NCBI GenBank assembly: GCA_002709005.1
Contig: PAPH01000022.1
Span: 62,001-126,000, forward strand
DNA length: 64,000 nucleotides
Source of the DNA: Hyphomicrobiales bacterium
GTDB lineage: Bacteria > Pseudomonadota > Alphaproteobacteria > Rhizobiales > Rhizobiaceae
Direction of reading: 5' to 3'
Shown here: positions 24,419 through 33,346 of the stretch, piece by piece
Position numbering within the stretch: position 1 is the stretch's first letter
How the letters are laid out: each line of letters starts with the position of its first letter
Position numbers and translations under genes: made by a program
Notes under the pieces: generated by a model
What the model saw: only the letters and a program-made list of their open reading frames with translations
The model's database searches: none
What the model was told of the DNA's origin: nothing

Positions 24419-25885
24419 ATGCTTGAGATCAAGAACCTATCGAAATCCTACGGTACGGTGCACGCGCTTTCCGACGTCAGCTTCTCGGCTGATCGGGGCA
24501 AGGTGACGGCGCTCCTGGGTGAGAACGGCGCGGGCAAGTCGACCCTGGTAAGGGTGCTTTCCGGTCTGGTTCAGCCCTCCGGAGGCGAGATCCGCCTGGA
24601 TGGTTCGGCAGTCGATCTGTCCAGTCCCGACAGGGCTCTACGCTCAGGCGTGGCCGTCGTTCAGCAGGAAATCAGCGTGTTGTCCAACCTGACGGTGGCC
24701 GAGAACTTTCTGCTTGCGAGCCCGTCTGCCATTCTCAGTCGCCGGCGCGCCGCGGAATGGTGCAAGCCCTATCTGGAGCGCCTCGGCCTGGGTCATGTGC
24801 GGCCCGAAACACTGGTTTCCGAACTGACGATAGGCGAACGCCAGCTCATCGAGATCGCACGCATGCTGGCGCAGGACGCAAAGCTTCTGGTTCTCGACGA
24901 GCCAACCGCCGCGCTCGCCGATCACGATATCGATCTTGTCCATGAAGCCGTCAGAAGGCTCGTCTCCGACAACAAGATCATTCTCTACATCACCCACAGG
25001 CTCAACGAGCTCGACGAGATTTGCGACGATGTCGTCGTGCTGCGAAACGGGGAACTGGCCGATGCGTTCAAGCAGAGCGATGCCACCATCAACCGTGTCG
25101 TTCACGCAATGATCGGCCGCGAGCTCGAAGAACTCTATCCGGAGCGTCCCGGGCGCGTCGTTCCTGCCGAACCGATCGTTCGGCTCGAGGACGTCAGGAC
25201 GCCGGATCTCGCAGCAACTTTCAGCCTCGAATTGCAGCCCGGAGAAATCGTTGCGACATGCGGGCAGCTCGGCAGCGGCCTGGTGGAGCCGCTCCGCGCA
25301 ATCTTTGGAATCGCCGAGCCGCAACAGGGCGAAATAACCTTCGGCGGCGGCCACAGCGGCGGTGCGCCCACCGAGGAGGGCATCGCCTACTGCTCCGAAG
25401 ACCGTCAGCACGACGGCTTCTTCAACAACAGGGCCGTGTGGGAAAGCCTGAGCGCGCCGAAGCTGGCGGCCTCGGGGTTATGGGGCTTCGTCAACCCTCA
25501 GGCGATGCGTCGGTCCGTGGCCCCGGTGGCCGACCGTATGACAATTCTGCCGGCGTATCGGGAAAGGGCGGTCAGCGCGCTTTCAGGCGGTAACGCGCAG
25601 AAGGTTTCAATCGGGAAATGGCTCTCCAACAATCCGAAGATTCTCCTGCTCGAGGAGCCGACCCGCGGCGTCGACGTCGGCGCACGCGCCGAGATCTATG
25701 CCCTTTTGCGCGAACTCGCCAGGGAGGGCATGGCGGTCCTGTTTGCCAGCTCCGATCTGGACGAGGTGCTCGGTTTCGGTGACCGCGTTCTGATCTTCCA
25801 CGCCAACCGCATGGTGCACGAAGCGCCGACTAGGGATCTTTCCCGAGACACTCTGGCTACATGGATCACTCATGGCGGACTTTGA
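24419..25885 (+). CDS. Sugar ABC transporter ATPase (two domains)
   Basis: 488 residues, RbsA/MglA-like. Domain 1 has ALLGENGAGKSTLVRVL, ELTIGERQLIEIARML and VLDEPTAALADHD. Domain 2 has a degenerate Walker A (ATCGQLGSGLVEPLRAI) but an intact LSGGNAQKVSIGKWL signature and LLEEPTRGVDVG. One active site in domain 1 is normal for this family. The ATG at 24419 matches the usual MLEIKNLSKSYG start; a GTG six bases earlier is possible. The stop overlaps the next permease by 14 bases. Confidence 0.9.
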   Translation: MLEIKNLSKSYGTVHALSDVSFSADRGKVTALLGENGAGKSTLVRVLSGLVQPSGGEIRLDGSAVDLSSPDRALRSGVAVVQQEISVLSNLTVAENFLLASPSAILSRRRAAEWCKPYLERLGLGHVRPETLVSELTIGERQLIEIARMLAQDAKLLVLDEPTAALADHDIDLVHEAVRRLVSDNKIILYITHRLNELDEICDDVVVLRNGELADAFKQSDATINRVVHAMIGRELEELYPERPGRVVPAEPIVRLEDVRTPDLAATFSLELQPGEIVATCGQLGSGLVEPLRAIFGIAEPQQGEITFGGGHSGGAPTEEGIAYCSEDRQHDGFFNNRAVWESLSAPKLAASGLWGFVNPQAMRRSVAPVADRMTILPAYRERAVSALSGGNAQKVSIGKWLSNNPKILLLEEPTRGVDVGARAEIYALLRELAREGMAVLFASSDLDEVLGFGDRVLIFHANRMVHEAPTRDLSRDTLATWITHGGL

Positions 25886-26867
25886 AGCGCAAAACCCGAT
25901 CCCATCGCGGCGGGTGCCGGCGAATGCGGTAACGAAGGAACGCAGATGGCTGCGTGATCTCGGTCCCTTCGTGCCGATCGTGGCTCTCGGCGCGATTGCG
26001 GCGCTGACCGTCGATGGCTTCGGTACCACGCCCAACATCATCGCCATCGTGCAGGCGTCCGCGATCACCGGGATCGCGGCCATTGGTACCGCGGCGATCA
26101 CGATTTCCGGCAAGTTCGTCAGCCTGGCGATCGAACAGCAGGCGATGACCTCCGCCTTCGTGTTTGCCGCCCTGATCACGGCCGGCTCTCCTGTGGCCCT
26201 CGCGATACTCGCCGCCTTCGCGGTGGCAATCCTGCTGGGGCTGGTGCAGGGATTTCTCGTCTCGCGCGGCCTCAACCCCATTGTCACGACGCTGGCATTC
26301 GGTTCCGCCCTGTTCGGTATCGTCGTGATGCTGGCGGACAACCGCACGATCACACTGAGCCCCAACCCGATCGCGGAACTCGGGGGCGGAACAACCCTCG
26401 GCGTGCCGAACCAGGCAATCATATTTGTGGTCCTGCTGGCGATAGGCTCCTTTCTGCTGGCCCGCACCAAGCTTGGTCGGCAGCTTCTGTTGACCGGGTC
26501 TAACCCGGATGCCGCCGAACTCGTGGGAATTCCCACGAAACGCATCGTCATGATCGCGTTCGTCGTCGCAGCTCTCGCTTCGGCAATCGTCGGAATTCTT
26601 GTCGTCGGGCAGGTTTCGCAGGCCAAGAGCGACATGTTCCGCGGCCTGACCATCGATGTTGTCGCCGCGGTCCTGGTCGGCGGCATAGCGATCCAGGGTG
26701 GCGAGGGGCAGCTCTGGCGCGCTGGCTACGGTGCGATCGTTCTCACCATGCTTGGAAACATCATGCTGCTGATCGGCATCGACGCCGGAACGCGCGAACT
26801 GCTCAAGGGGCTTCTCGCCGGCGCGGTTCTGATCTCCATGACAATGCTGAAGGCGAGGGGGCGATGA
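25872..26867 (+). CDS. Sugar ABC transporter permease 1
   Basis: 331 residues, mostly hydrophobic, BPD_transp_2 (RbsC) family. It has the substrate-path segment GTAAITISGKFVSLAIEQQA (a variant of the GxIDLSVG motif) and the cytoplasmic loop LLLTGSNPDAAELVGIPTKR, which contacts the ATPase. Translation is coupled on both sides (14-base overlap with the ATPase, 4-base overlap with permease 2). Having two different permeases suggests a heterodimeric channel, unlike the single-permease leftward importer. Confidence 0.88.
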   Translation: MADFEAQNPIPSRRVPANAVTKERRWLRDLGPFVPIVALGAIAALTVDGFGTTPNIIAIVQASAITGIAAIGTAAITISGKFVSLAIEQQAMTSAFVFAALITAGSPVALAILAAFAVAILLGLVQGFLVSRGLNPIVTTLAFGSALFGIVVMLADNRTITLSPNPIAELGGGTTLGVPNQAIIFVVLLAIGSFLLARTKLGRQLLLTGSNPDAAELVGIPTKRIVMIAFVVAALASAIVGILVVGQVSQAKSDMFRGLTIDVVAAVLVGGIAIQGGEGQLWRAGYGAIVLTMLGNIMLLIGIDAGTRELLKGLLAGAVLISMTMLKARGR

Positions 26868-27874
26868 ACGGTTTGGTCAAGATGGACACGGGCTTTCAGG
26901 TCCGCATCGTCATTTTCCTCGCGCTGCTCGTCAGCCTCGCGGTGACGGTGCCGGGCTTTCTGTCGGTCGCCAATGCATCCTCGATCATCGAGAATGTCGG
27001 CTTGATCGGCCTTGTCGGGGCCGGGATCATGCTGACGATGATCGTCGGACAGCTCGATCTGGCCGTAGCCTCGGTCGCCGCCGTCGCTGCGATCATAGCC
27101 TTGTCACTCTCGGGCACCTCGCTGGTTCTGGGGATTTCCGTGGCCATCGTCGCGGCGAGCCTTTACGGCGCCACGGTCGGCTACATCATCAATCGCACGG
27201 GCGTCAATTCGCTCGTCCTCACCGTCTGCATGCTGATCGGCGTTCGCGGACTTGCTCTCGTCATGACGCCCGATCGCCCGGCGATCCTGCCTTTCGAGAT
27301 GTTCTGGATTTCCGATGCGCTGGTTGCGCAGTGGGGTCCACTCACTCTGCTGGGGGTCATCTGCCTGGTGGTGATCGGCCTCGTCGGCCTGGCTCTGCGG
27401 CATACGAAACTCGGCCTTTCGATGTATGCGGTGGGTGGCAATCTCGAGCGGGCGCGGGGGTCGGGTATTTCCACCGCGCGCGTCTACATGGTTGCCTTCG
27501 CGGGTTCGGCCATCCTCGGCGCATCAGCCGGCATTCTGGCCGCGCTTCGCTCCGGCTCCGCATCGGGGCTCGGTTTCGAGAGCTTTCTTCTCGCCGGGAT
27601 CACGGTCGCCGTCGTTGGCGGTATCCCGCTCGAAGGCGGGCGCGGCACGGTCATCAACGTCATTCTGGGGGCGTTGATCATCCGGCTCATTTCATCGGCC
27701 GTCGCACTTGGCGGCATACCGGGCTCGTTCGAGAGCGTTGCGGTCGGCGGCATTCTGCTCGCGATGCTTCTGCTCGACTACTGGCTAGCCAAACGGAGAC
27801 AGGCCAGGGCGAAGGTGCCCAAGGCCGGTCTTCAACACGCATCAACCCATTCCAACGGAGGTGGAATAAGATGA
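26864..27874 (+). CDS. Sugar ABC transporter permease 2
   Basis: 336 residues, RbsC family, about nine to ten hydrophobic segments with MLTMIVGQLDLAVASVAAVA (a GxIDLSVG-like motif) and the coupling loop SMYAVGGNLERARGSGISTA. It overlaps the previous permease by four bases and the next dehydrogenase by four. With permease 1 it should form the heterodimeric membrane channel of this importer. Confidence 0.88.
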   Translation: MNGLVKMDTGFQVRIVIFLALLVSLAVTVPGFLSVANASSIIENVGLIGLVGAGIMLTMIVGQLDLAVASVAAVAAIIALSLSGTSLVLGISVAIVAASLYGATVGYIINRTGVNSLVLTVCMLIGVRGLALVMTPDRPAILPFEMFWISDALVAQWGPLTLLGVICLVVIGLVGLALRHTKLGLSMYAVGGNLERARGSGISTARVYMVAFAGSAILGASAGILAALRSGSASGLGFESFLLAGITVAVVGGIPLEGGRGTVINVILGALIIRLISSAVALGGIPGSFESVAVGGILLAMLLLDYWLAKRRQARAKVPKAGLQHASTHSNGGGIR

Positions 27875-28656
27875 GTAATGTCAAGGGAGGAGCCGTCGTC
27901 ACAGGCGCGGCTCGAGGTATCGGACGCGAACTCGCGCTCGGGCTTTTGCAGGATGGATTCGGTGTCGTCATCGCCGATGTCGATCCGGAAGTCGGTGGCG
28001 CAACGGTGGATGAACTTGCCAAGGAGTTTGGCGGCAACATCCTCTTCGCCAAGGCCGACGTGACCAAACGGAGCGAAGTTGCGGATGCGATTGCCGCATG
28101 CCGGAAGGCGTTCGGCGGCATCAATGTCATGATCAACAATGCCGGCTTCAACAAACCGGAGCCATTTCTCAAGGCGAGCGAGGACATCTGGCGCGCCATC
28201 ATGGACGTCAATGCGCTCGGCGTGCTGATTGGCACACAGGAAGCGGCAAAGGCGATGATCGAGGATGGCACCAAGGGAAAGATCATCAACACCGCCTCGA
28301 TCGCCGGTCGTTCGGGTTTTCCGGATTTCGCCCCCTATTCGGCCAGCAAGGCGGCCGTCATCAGCCTCACCCAGGCAGGCGCCCGAGCGCTTGCCGTCAA
28401 CGGCATCACCGTCAATGCCTTTGGTCCCGGCGTGGTCGACACTCCGCTTTGGGAAAAGCTTGACGCCGATCTTCTGGAAATGGGCGCCAGTTCCGCGCCG
28501 GGCGAGGCGATGGCCGGGCTGGCCGATGCCATTCTGCTCGGCCGGGTAGCGAAACCCGCCGATGTGGTGGGGACGGTCAGGTTCCTCTGGTCCCCCCAGT
28601 CCGACTACATGACCGGTCAGGTCGTTCTGATCGATGGAGGCATGGTGCTGCAATGA
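27871..28656 (+). CDS. SDR-family NAD(P) dehydrogenase (polyol/sorbitol dehydrogenase-like)
   Basis: 261 residues, classical short-chain dehydrogenase. The Rossmann motif is VVTGAARGIGREL, then NNAGF, a catalytic Ser in INTASIAGRSG and YSASK, and the C-terminal end is MTGQVVLIDGGM. The Asp in FGVVIADVDPE after strand 2 favours NAD. It resembles sorbitol and acetoin/diol dehydrogenases. The ATG at 27871 overlaps the permease stop, so it is in the importer operon and probably oxidises the imported alcohol. A longer frame back to 27331 lies inside permease 2 and is not real. Confidence 0.88.
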   Translation: MSNVKGGAVVTGAARGIGRELALGLLQDGFGVVIADVDPEVGGATVDELAKEFGGNILFAKADVTKRSEVADAIAACRKAFGGINVMINNAGFNKPEPFLKASEDIWRAIMDVNALGVLIGTQEAAKAMIEDGTKGKIINTASIAGRSGFPDFAPYSASKAAVISLTQAGARALAVNGITVNAFGPGVVDTPLWEKLDADLLEMGASSAPGEAMAGLADAILLGRVAKPADVVGTVRFLWSPQSDYMTGQVVLIDGGMVLQ

Positions 28657-29426
28657 GCAAACGTACCGGAATTCTCACCGGCGCGGCCGGAGGTATCGGC
28701 CGCGCGACCACCGAACGGCTCGTCAAGGAAGGTTGGTCGCTGGTCCTCGTCGACCGCGACCAATCGATCGGGGATCTCGCGGCGTCGATCAAAACCGGCG
28801 ACGACCAGACGGTCGTCGGTGTTGCCGCCGATATTACCGATCCCGGCACCTACGGCGCCATCGACGATGCCGTTGCCGAAATCGGCGCTCCGCTGAAACT
28901 GCTGGCACTTGTTGCCGGCGTGCTTCAGGAGGTCGGCGCGATCGAGACCCTCGAGATCGAGGAATGGGACCGGGTGTTCAACATCAACCTTCGCGCCAAC
29001 ATGTTGCTGATGAAGCACTTCATCCCGGCGCTCAAGCAGGCGGATGGCGGTGCCATCGTCACGGTCTCGAGTTGGTACGGCAAGAGCGGTCACGGCTTCT
29101 TCGGCGCCTATTGCGCATCGAAGGCGGGGCTGATTTCGCTCACCCACACGGCGGCCGACGAACTGGCAAAGGACAATATCCGGGTCAACACCGTCGCTCC
29201 GGGCAATGTCGCGACCAGCATGCACCTTGACGCGCTCAACGAGGAGGCGGCAAAGCGCGGCGTCACCTTCGAGGAAATGAAGAAGACTGAATGGGACAAG
29301 ATCCCGCTCGGCCGCGCGGCCGATCCGTCCGAGATCGCCGACGCGATCAATTTCCTCGCTTCGCCGGACAGCAAGTACATTACCGGCGCGACGATCGACG
29401 TGAACGGGGGTTGCCTCTTCTCATGA
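28653..29426 (+). CDS. SDR-family dehydrogenase 2
   Basis: 257 residues, classical SDR with ILTGAAGGIGRATTERL, a variant AVAG in place of NNAG (LALVAGVLQEVG), Ser in VTVSSWYGKSG, YCASK and the end ITGATIDVNGGCLF. It overlaps the previous SDR by four bases and the next gene by four. Two SDRs in tandem suggest two successive oxidations, or oxidation then reduction, of an imported polyol or hydroxyketone. The substrate is not readable. Confidence 0.87.
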   Translation: MSKRTGILTGAAGGIGRATTERLVKEGWSLVLVDRDQSIGDLAASIKTGDDQTVVGVAADITDPGTYGAIDDAVAEIGAPLKLLALVAGVLQEVGAIETLEIEEWDRVFNINLRANMLLMKHFIPALKQADGGAIVTVSSWYGKSGHGFFGAYCASKAGLISLTHTAADELAKDNIRVNTVAPGNVATSMHLDALNEEAAKRGVTFEEMKKTEWDKIPLGRAADPSEIADAINFLASPDSKYITGATIDVNGGCLFS

Positions 29427-31459
29427 GCATCGGGGCACGTCGCGATAGCGGCCTGGAGCCGCAATCCGTTCCGGACTTCGTTCCGGAAACGGACCTGCTG
29501 CAGCGCAGCTATCTCGACATGCTTCGAATTCGCGGCTTCGAGGAGCGCGCGCAGGCGCTCTTCGACAGCGGCGACATCAAGGGTACCGCCCATTCATGTG
29601 TCGGCCAGGAAGCGATAGCGGCCGGTGCGTGCGCCATGCTTCGTGAAGATGACTACATCGTCTCGCACCATCGCGGTCACGGTCACTGCATCGCCAAAGG
29701 AGCCGATACGGAGCGCATGATGGCTGAATTGCTGGGCCGGAATACGGGTTACGGGCACGGCCTTGGCGGCTCCATGCATATCGCCGCCATCGATCGCGGC
29801 ATTCTCGGTGCGAACGGCATCGTTGGGGCAGGGCTCGGCATCGGAACGGGCGCGGCCCTGTCCGCAGTTATCCGTGGCACGGATCAGGTTTGCGTCGCCT
29901 TCTTCGGTGATGGCGGGGCCAATGAGGGGATCTTCCACGAAGCCCTAAATCTTGCCGCGCTATGGAAACTGCCCGTGATATTTTTCTGCGAGAACAACCA
30001 GTATGGATTGTCGCTCGGCGTTGCAGGCGCGTCGGCCGTGCCGCAGATTTCGGCCCGCGCAGGTGGCTACGGAATTCCCGGCGAGACAATTGACGGCAAT
30101 GATGTCGTTGCCGTCATGGCCGCTGTCGGCCGGGCGGTCGAGCGCGCGCGCGCCGGCGGGGGACCTTCGCTGATCGAGGGCATGACCTATCGATGGGGCG
30201 ATCATTCCATGCGAACCAATCTTCCCTCCTACCGTCCGGCGGAGGAAGAGGAGTTGTGGCGCACGGAGCGCGACCCGATCGCTCATGCAAGCAGGATGCT
30301 GTCGGAGAGGCAGGTCGGCGAGGAGGACCTGGCCGACATCCGCTCCCGCGCCGATACGGAACTCGACACCGCCGTCAGCCGGGCGCTCGAAGCCGGCGAG
30401 CCCACAAGTGAAATTCTTGCCGGAGCGGTTCAGGCGGCACGCCATTCATCATCTGTCGAGGCGCCGCCTCCCGGCGATCGCAAGATCGCTTATGTCGATG
30501 CGATCCGCGAAGCCATGCATCAATCCATGGAGCGGGATGAAAGCGTTATCGTCATGGGAGAGGACGTGGGCAAGATCGGCGGGCTCTTCCGCTGCACAGT
30601 GGGGCTTCAGGATGCTTTCGGTCCGGTGAGGGTGCGCGATACGCCGATCTCGGAAAACGTCATCATGAACGCTGCGGTCGGTGCGGCGCTTACCGGCCTC
30701 AGGCCGATCGTCGAGGTTCAGTTCTTCGATTTCATCACCCACATGATGGACGCCATCGTCAATCAGGGCGCAAAGCTTCGCTTCATGCTTGGAGGTGAGA
30801 CCAAGGTACCCTTTGTCATCCGTGGCCCCCAGGGCGGGGGCATTCGACTTGCCGCACAGCATTCGCAATCGCTGGAGACATGGTTTTCCCATGTGCCCGG
30901 CCTGACGGTCATCGCGCCTTCCGATCCCTATGACGCCAAGGGGCTTCTCGCCGCGGCGATCGCCGATGACAATCCGGTGGTCTTCATAGAGCACAAGCTG
31001 CTCTATCAGCAGAGCTTGGGCGAGGTGCCGGAAGATTACTACACGCTGCCGATCGGCAAGGCGGCTATCAAGCGCGAAGGATCCGACGTCACCATCGTCG
31101 CGACGATGGCAATGGTCGGGCAGGCGCTGTCGGCGGCGCGCACGCTTGCCCGCGACGGGATCGAGGCCGAGGTCATCGATCCGCGCACGCTGCGCCCGCT
31201 TGACATGGATACGATCATCCAATCGGTGCGCAAGACGAACCGTTGCGTTGTCGTTCACGAGGGCTGGCGCACCTACGGAAGCGGCGCGGAAATCGCGGCG
31301 CGGATCATGGAAGATGCCTTCGATTATCTCGATGCCCCTGTAGGCCGGATCGGGATGGACGAGGTGCCCATGCCCTACAACGCCGACCTGGAACGTGCGC
31401 TGATCCCGAACGCCGCTCGCATCGCGGAAGCGGCGCGAATGGTCTGCTACCGGTCATAG
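29423..31459 (+). CDS. Fused E1 alpha-beta thiamine-diphosphate 2-oxoacid/acetoin dehydrogenase component
   Basis: 678 residues. The first half (about 15-345) is an E1-alpha domain with the ThDP/Mg motif GDGGANEGIFHEALNLA through CENNQYG. The second half (about 350-678) is an E1-beta domain (YVDAIREAMHQSMERDESVIV, GEDVGKIGGLF, RDTPISEN, then VIDPRTLRPLDMDTI). It resembles the acetoin-dehydrogenase/pyruvate E1 pair, here in one chain. No E2 lipoyl or E3 gene is present in the window, so it either borrows a distant E2 or works differently, for example cleaving an alpha-diketone or hydroxyketone. Its ATGA overlaps the SDR2 stop. Confidence 0.85.
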   Translation: MSIGARRDSGLEPQSVPDFVPETDLLQRSYLDMLRIRGFEERAQALFDSGDIKGTAHSCVGQEAIAAGACAMLREDDYIVSHHRGHGHCIAKGADTERMMAELLGRNTGYGHGLGGSMHIAAIDRGILGANGIVGAGLGIGTGAALSAVIRGTDQVCVAFFGDGGANEGIFHEALNLAALWKLPVIFFCENNQYGLSLGVAGASAVPQISARAGGYGIPGETIDGNDVVAVMAAVGRAVERARAGGGPSLIEGMTYRWGDHSMRTNLPSYRPAEEEELWRTERDPIAHASRMLSERQVGEEDLADIRSRADTELDTAVSRALEAGEPTSEILAGAVQAARHSSSVEAPPPGDRKIAYVDAIREAMHQSMERDESVIVMGEDVGKIGGLFRCTVGLQDAFGPVRVRDTPISENVIMNAAVGAALTGLRPIVEVQFFDFITHMMDAIVNQGAKLRFMLGGETKVPFVIRGPQGGGIRLAAQHSQSLETWFSHVPGLTVIAPSDPYDAKGLLAAAIADDNPVVFIEHKLLYQQSLGEVPEDYYTLPIGKAAIKREGSDVTIVATMAMVGQALSAARTLARDGIEAEVIDPRTLRPLDMDTIIQSVRKTNRCVVVHEGWRTYGSGAEIAARIMEDAFDYLDAPVGRIGMDEVPMPYNADLERALIPNAARIAEAARMVCYRS

Positions 31460-31512
31460 GGAATCAAGCCGGAAGACTGTGGGCGGCAACGAACGTTTTT
31501 GTACCACGAGAT

Positions 31513-31524
31513 GCAATCGATTGC
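31513..31524. promoter_or_regulatory. LacI-family operator O4
   Basis: A perfect GCAATCGATTGC palindrome in the 83-base gap before the alpha/beta hydrolase gene, 19 bases from its start. It implies that the hydrolase and downstream genes have their own promoter under the same repressor. Confidence 0.72.
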
Positions 31525-31542
31525 TTACCTAGGGAGAAAGTA

Positions 31543-32460
31543 ATGGTAAAAAGATTGGATGTAGAGTTTCAGTCCGAGGGCGATACCGTTCGCGGCTGGC
31601 TGTATCTGGCCGACGAGTCGAAACGCTCGCCGACGGTCGTTCTGGCTGGCGGCTGGTGTTATGTCCGCGAGATCGTCATGCCGGTTTATGCGCAGGCATT
31701 CGCGGAAGCCGGTATCAATGCGATGATCTTCGACTATCGCAATCTCGGCGCCAGCGATGGAGACAACCGCCAGCATCTCGACCCGTGGATGCAGATCCGC
31801 GACTACCAGAACGCGTTGAGTTTCCTCGAACGGCACGAACTCGTGGATGAAGACAGGCTGGGTGTCTGGGGCATCTCCTATTCGGGCGGCCACGCTCTGA
31901 TCCTCGCGGCGATCGATCCGCGGGTGAAGTCGATCGTCAGCCAGATCCCGGTGATCGACGGCTTCGAGAACATGCGCCGCGCACACGGAACAATGGAATT
32001 CCGCGCTCTGTGGGATCTCGTCCTCAAGGATCGGGCGCTCCGCTACGACAAGCCCGGCGAGCAGCTCTACCTGCCGCATGCCACGGAGGATTCGGCAAAC
32101 GAAGTGTCCTCGTGGCCCTTCCCCGAGACCGTCCGCACCTTCATGGCGATCAAGGAATCGGAAGCTCCGCTCTATGAGAACAGGAGCACCGTGGAATCCG
32201 TCGATCTTCTGATGAATTACGACGTCGGCCCGTTCGTGAAGCGGATCTACGATACGCCGACCCTCATGATCGTCGCCGAGGGTGACGACCTCACGCTGTG
32301 GGACCTGGAGATCAACGCGTTCAATCAGGTTCCGACGACGAAGAAGAAGCTCGAGGTGCTTCCCCATACGTCCCACATGACGCTCTACTCCGACAAATCC
32401 AAGGTCGAGGTGGCGGCGGCGATGGCAACGAAATGGTTCGTCGATACCCTCAAGCCGTAA
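31543..32460 (+). CDS. Alpha/beta hydrolase (YcjY/dienelactone-hydrolase-like)
   Basis: 305 residues. Strand-loop features are TVVLAGGWCYVREI (oxyanion region), IFDYRNLGASDGD, the nucleophile elbow SYSGG (residues 112-116, probable nucleophile S114), a late acid in IVAEGDDLTLW and His in LPHTSHMTLY. It resembles YcjY-type esterases/transacylases and could open a lactone or cleave an ester. The start at 31543 has AGGGAG upstream. It sits just after operator O4 and before the 4-hydroxyacid-like gene set, so it may supply that pathway with a free hydroxyacid. This role is inferred from position. Confidence 0.8.
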   Translation: MVKRLDVEFQSEGDTVRGWLYLADESKRSPTVVLAGGWCYVREIVMPVYAQAFAEAGINAMIFDYRNLGASDGDNRQHLDPWMQIRDYQNALSFLERHELVDEDRLGVWGISYSGGHALILAAIDPRVKSIVSQIPVIDGFENMRRAHGTMEFRALWDLVLKDRALRYDKPGEQLYLPHATEDSANEVSSWPFPETVRTFMAIKESEAPLYENRSTVESVDLLMNYDVGPFVKRIYDTPTLMIVAEGDDLTLWDLEINAFNQVPTTKKKLEVLPHTSHMTLYSDKSKVEVAAAMATKWFVDTLKP

Positions 32461-32580
32461 AAGCAGGACGGGGCGCGATTGCGCGCTCCGTCCCTCCACT
32501 GCACTAATGGGGCGGTGGATCGAAACGATGCAGCCGAAGGAAAGCCATGTGTCGTGTTTCGGAAGGACGGGAGGATAGCC

Positions 32581-33336
32581 ATGCCAAGTGTTGAATTGAC
32601 CGGACGCCGTGCGCTCGTAACCGGTGCCTCATCCGGTCTCGGGAGGCACTTTTCCCAGGTGCTCGCGCGTTCGGGTGCCCATGTCACTCTGGCTGCCAGG
32701 CGGATCGGCGCGCTGGAGGAAACGGCCGCACGAATTTCCAGTGAAGGCGGACGCAGCGAGATCTTGCACCTCGACGTCACCGACGAAGCATCCCTGGGCG
32801 CTGCTTTTCCGCCTGACGGCGAGCCCTACGACATTGTCGTGAACAATGCGGGTGTGGCCCATGCCGGTGCTGCGCTCGACATGAAGCCGGACGACTGGGC
32901 CCATACCATCGACACCGATCTGAGCGGCGTGTTCCGGGTCGCCCAGGCGACCGCGAAACAGATGGTAGAGGCCGGCAGGGGCGGTACCATTATCAATGTT
33001 GCCTCGATCGCCGGTTTGCGCGTTGCCGGAAGCCTGGCGGCCTATGCAACCGCCAAGGCGGGCGTCGTGCAGCTTACCCGGGCGCTTGCCCTTGAATGGG
33101 CGCGCTACCAGATCCGCGTCAATTCGCTGTGTCCCGGATATATCGAGACCGATATCAACCGCGATTTTTTCGCCAGCGATGCCGGCAAGGCCATGATCCG
33201 CCGTATCCCGCAGCGCCGGTTGGGACAGTTCGAGGATCTCGACGGGCCTTTGCTCCTGCTGGCCTCCGATGCCGGCCGGTTCATGACGGGTACCGAAATC
33301 GTCGTCGATGGCGGCCATCTGGTCTCCTCAATGTAA
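32581..33336 (+). CDS. SDR-family oxidoreductase 3 (3-hydroxyacyl-type, LvaD-like position)
   Basis: 251 residues, classical SDR with ALVTGASSGLGRHFSQVLA, VNNAGVAHAG, Ser in INVASIAGLR, YATAK and a FMTGTEIVVDGGH end. The RR after strand 2 (LAARRIGAL) suggests NADP or NAD use by a FabG/3-hydroxyacyl-CoA dehydrogenase-like enzyme. The ATG at 32581 directly follows a purine-rich GGACGGGAGG. It starts a tight four-gene run (SDR, acyl-CoA dehydrogenase, ligase, APH kinase) with the same enzyme classes as LvaD, LvaC, LvaE and LvaA of levulinate catabolism. Confidence 0.85.
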   Translation: MPSVELTGRRALVTGASSGLGRHFSQVLARSGAHVTLAARRIGALEETAARISSEGGRSEILHLDVTDEASLGAAFPPDGEPYDIVVNNAGVAHAGAALDMKPDDWAHTIDTDLSGVFRVAQATAKQMVEAGRGGTIINVASIAGLRVAGSLAAYATAKAGVVQLTRALALEWARYQIRVNSLCPGYIETDINRDFFASDAGKAMIRRIPQRRLGQFEDLDGPLLLLASDAGRFMTGTEIVVDGGHLVSSM

Positions 33337-33346
33337 GGACGCGAAA

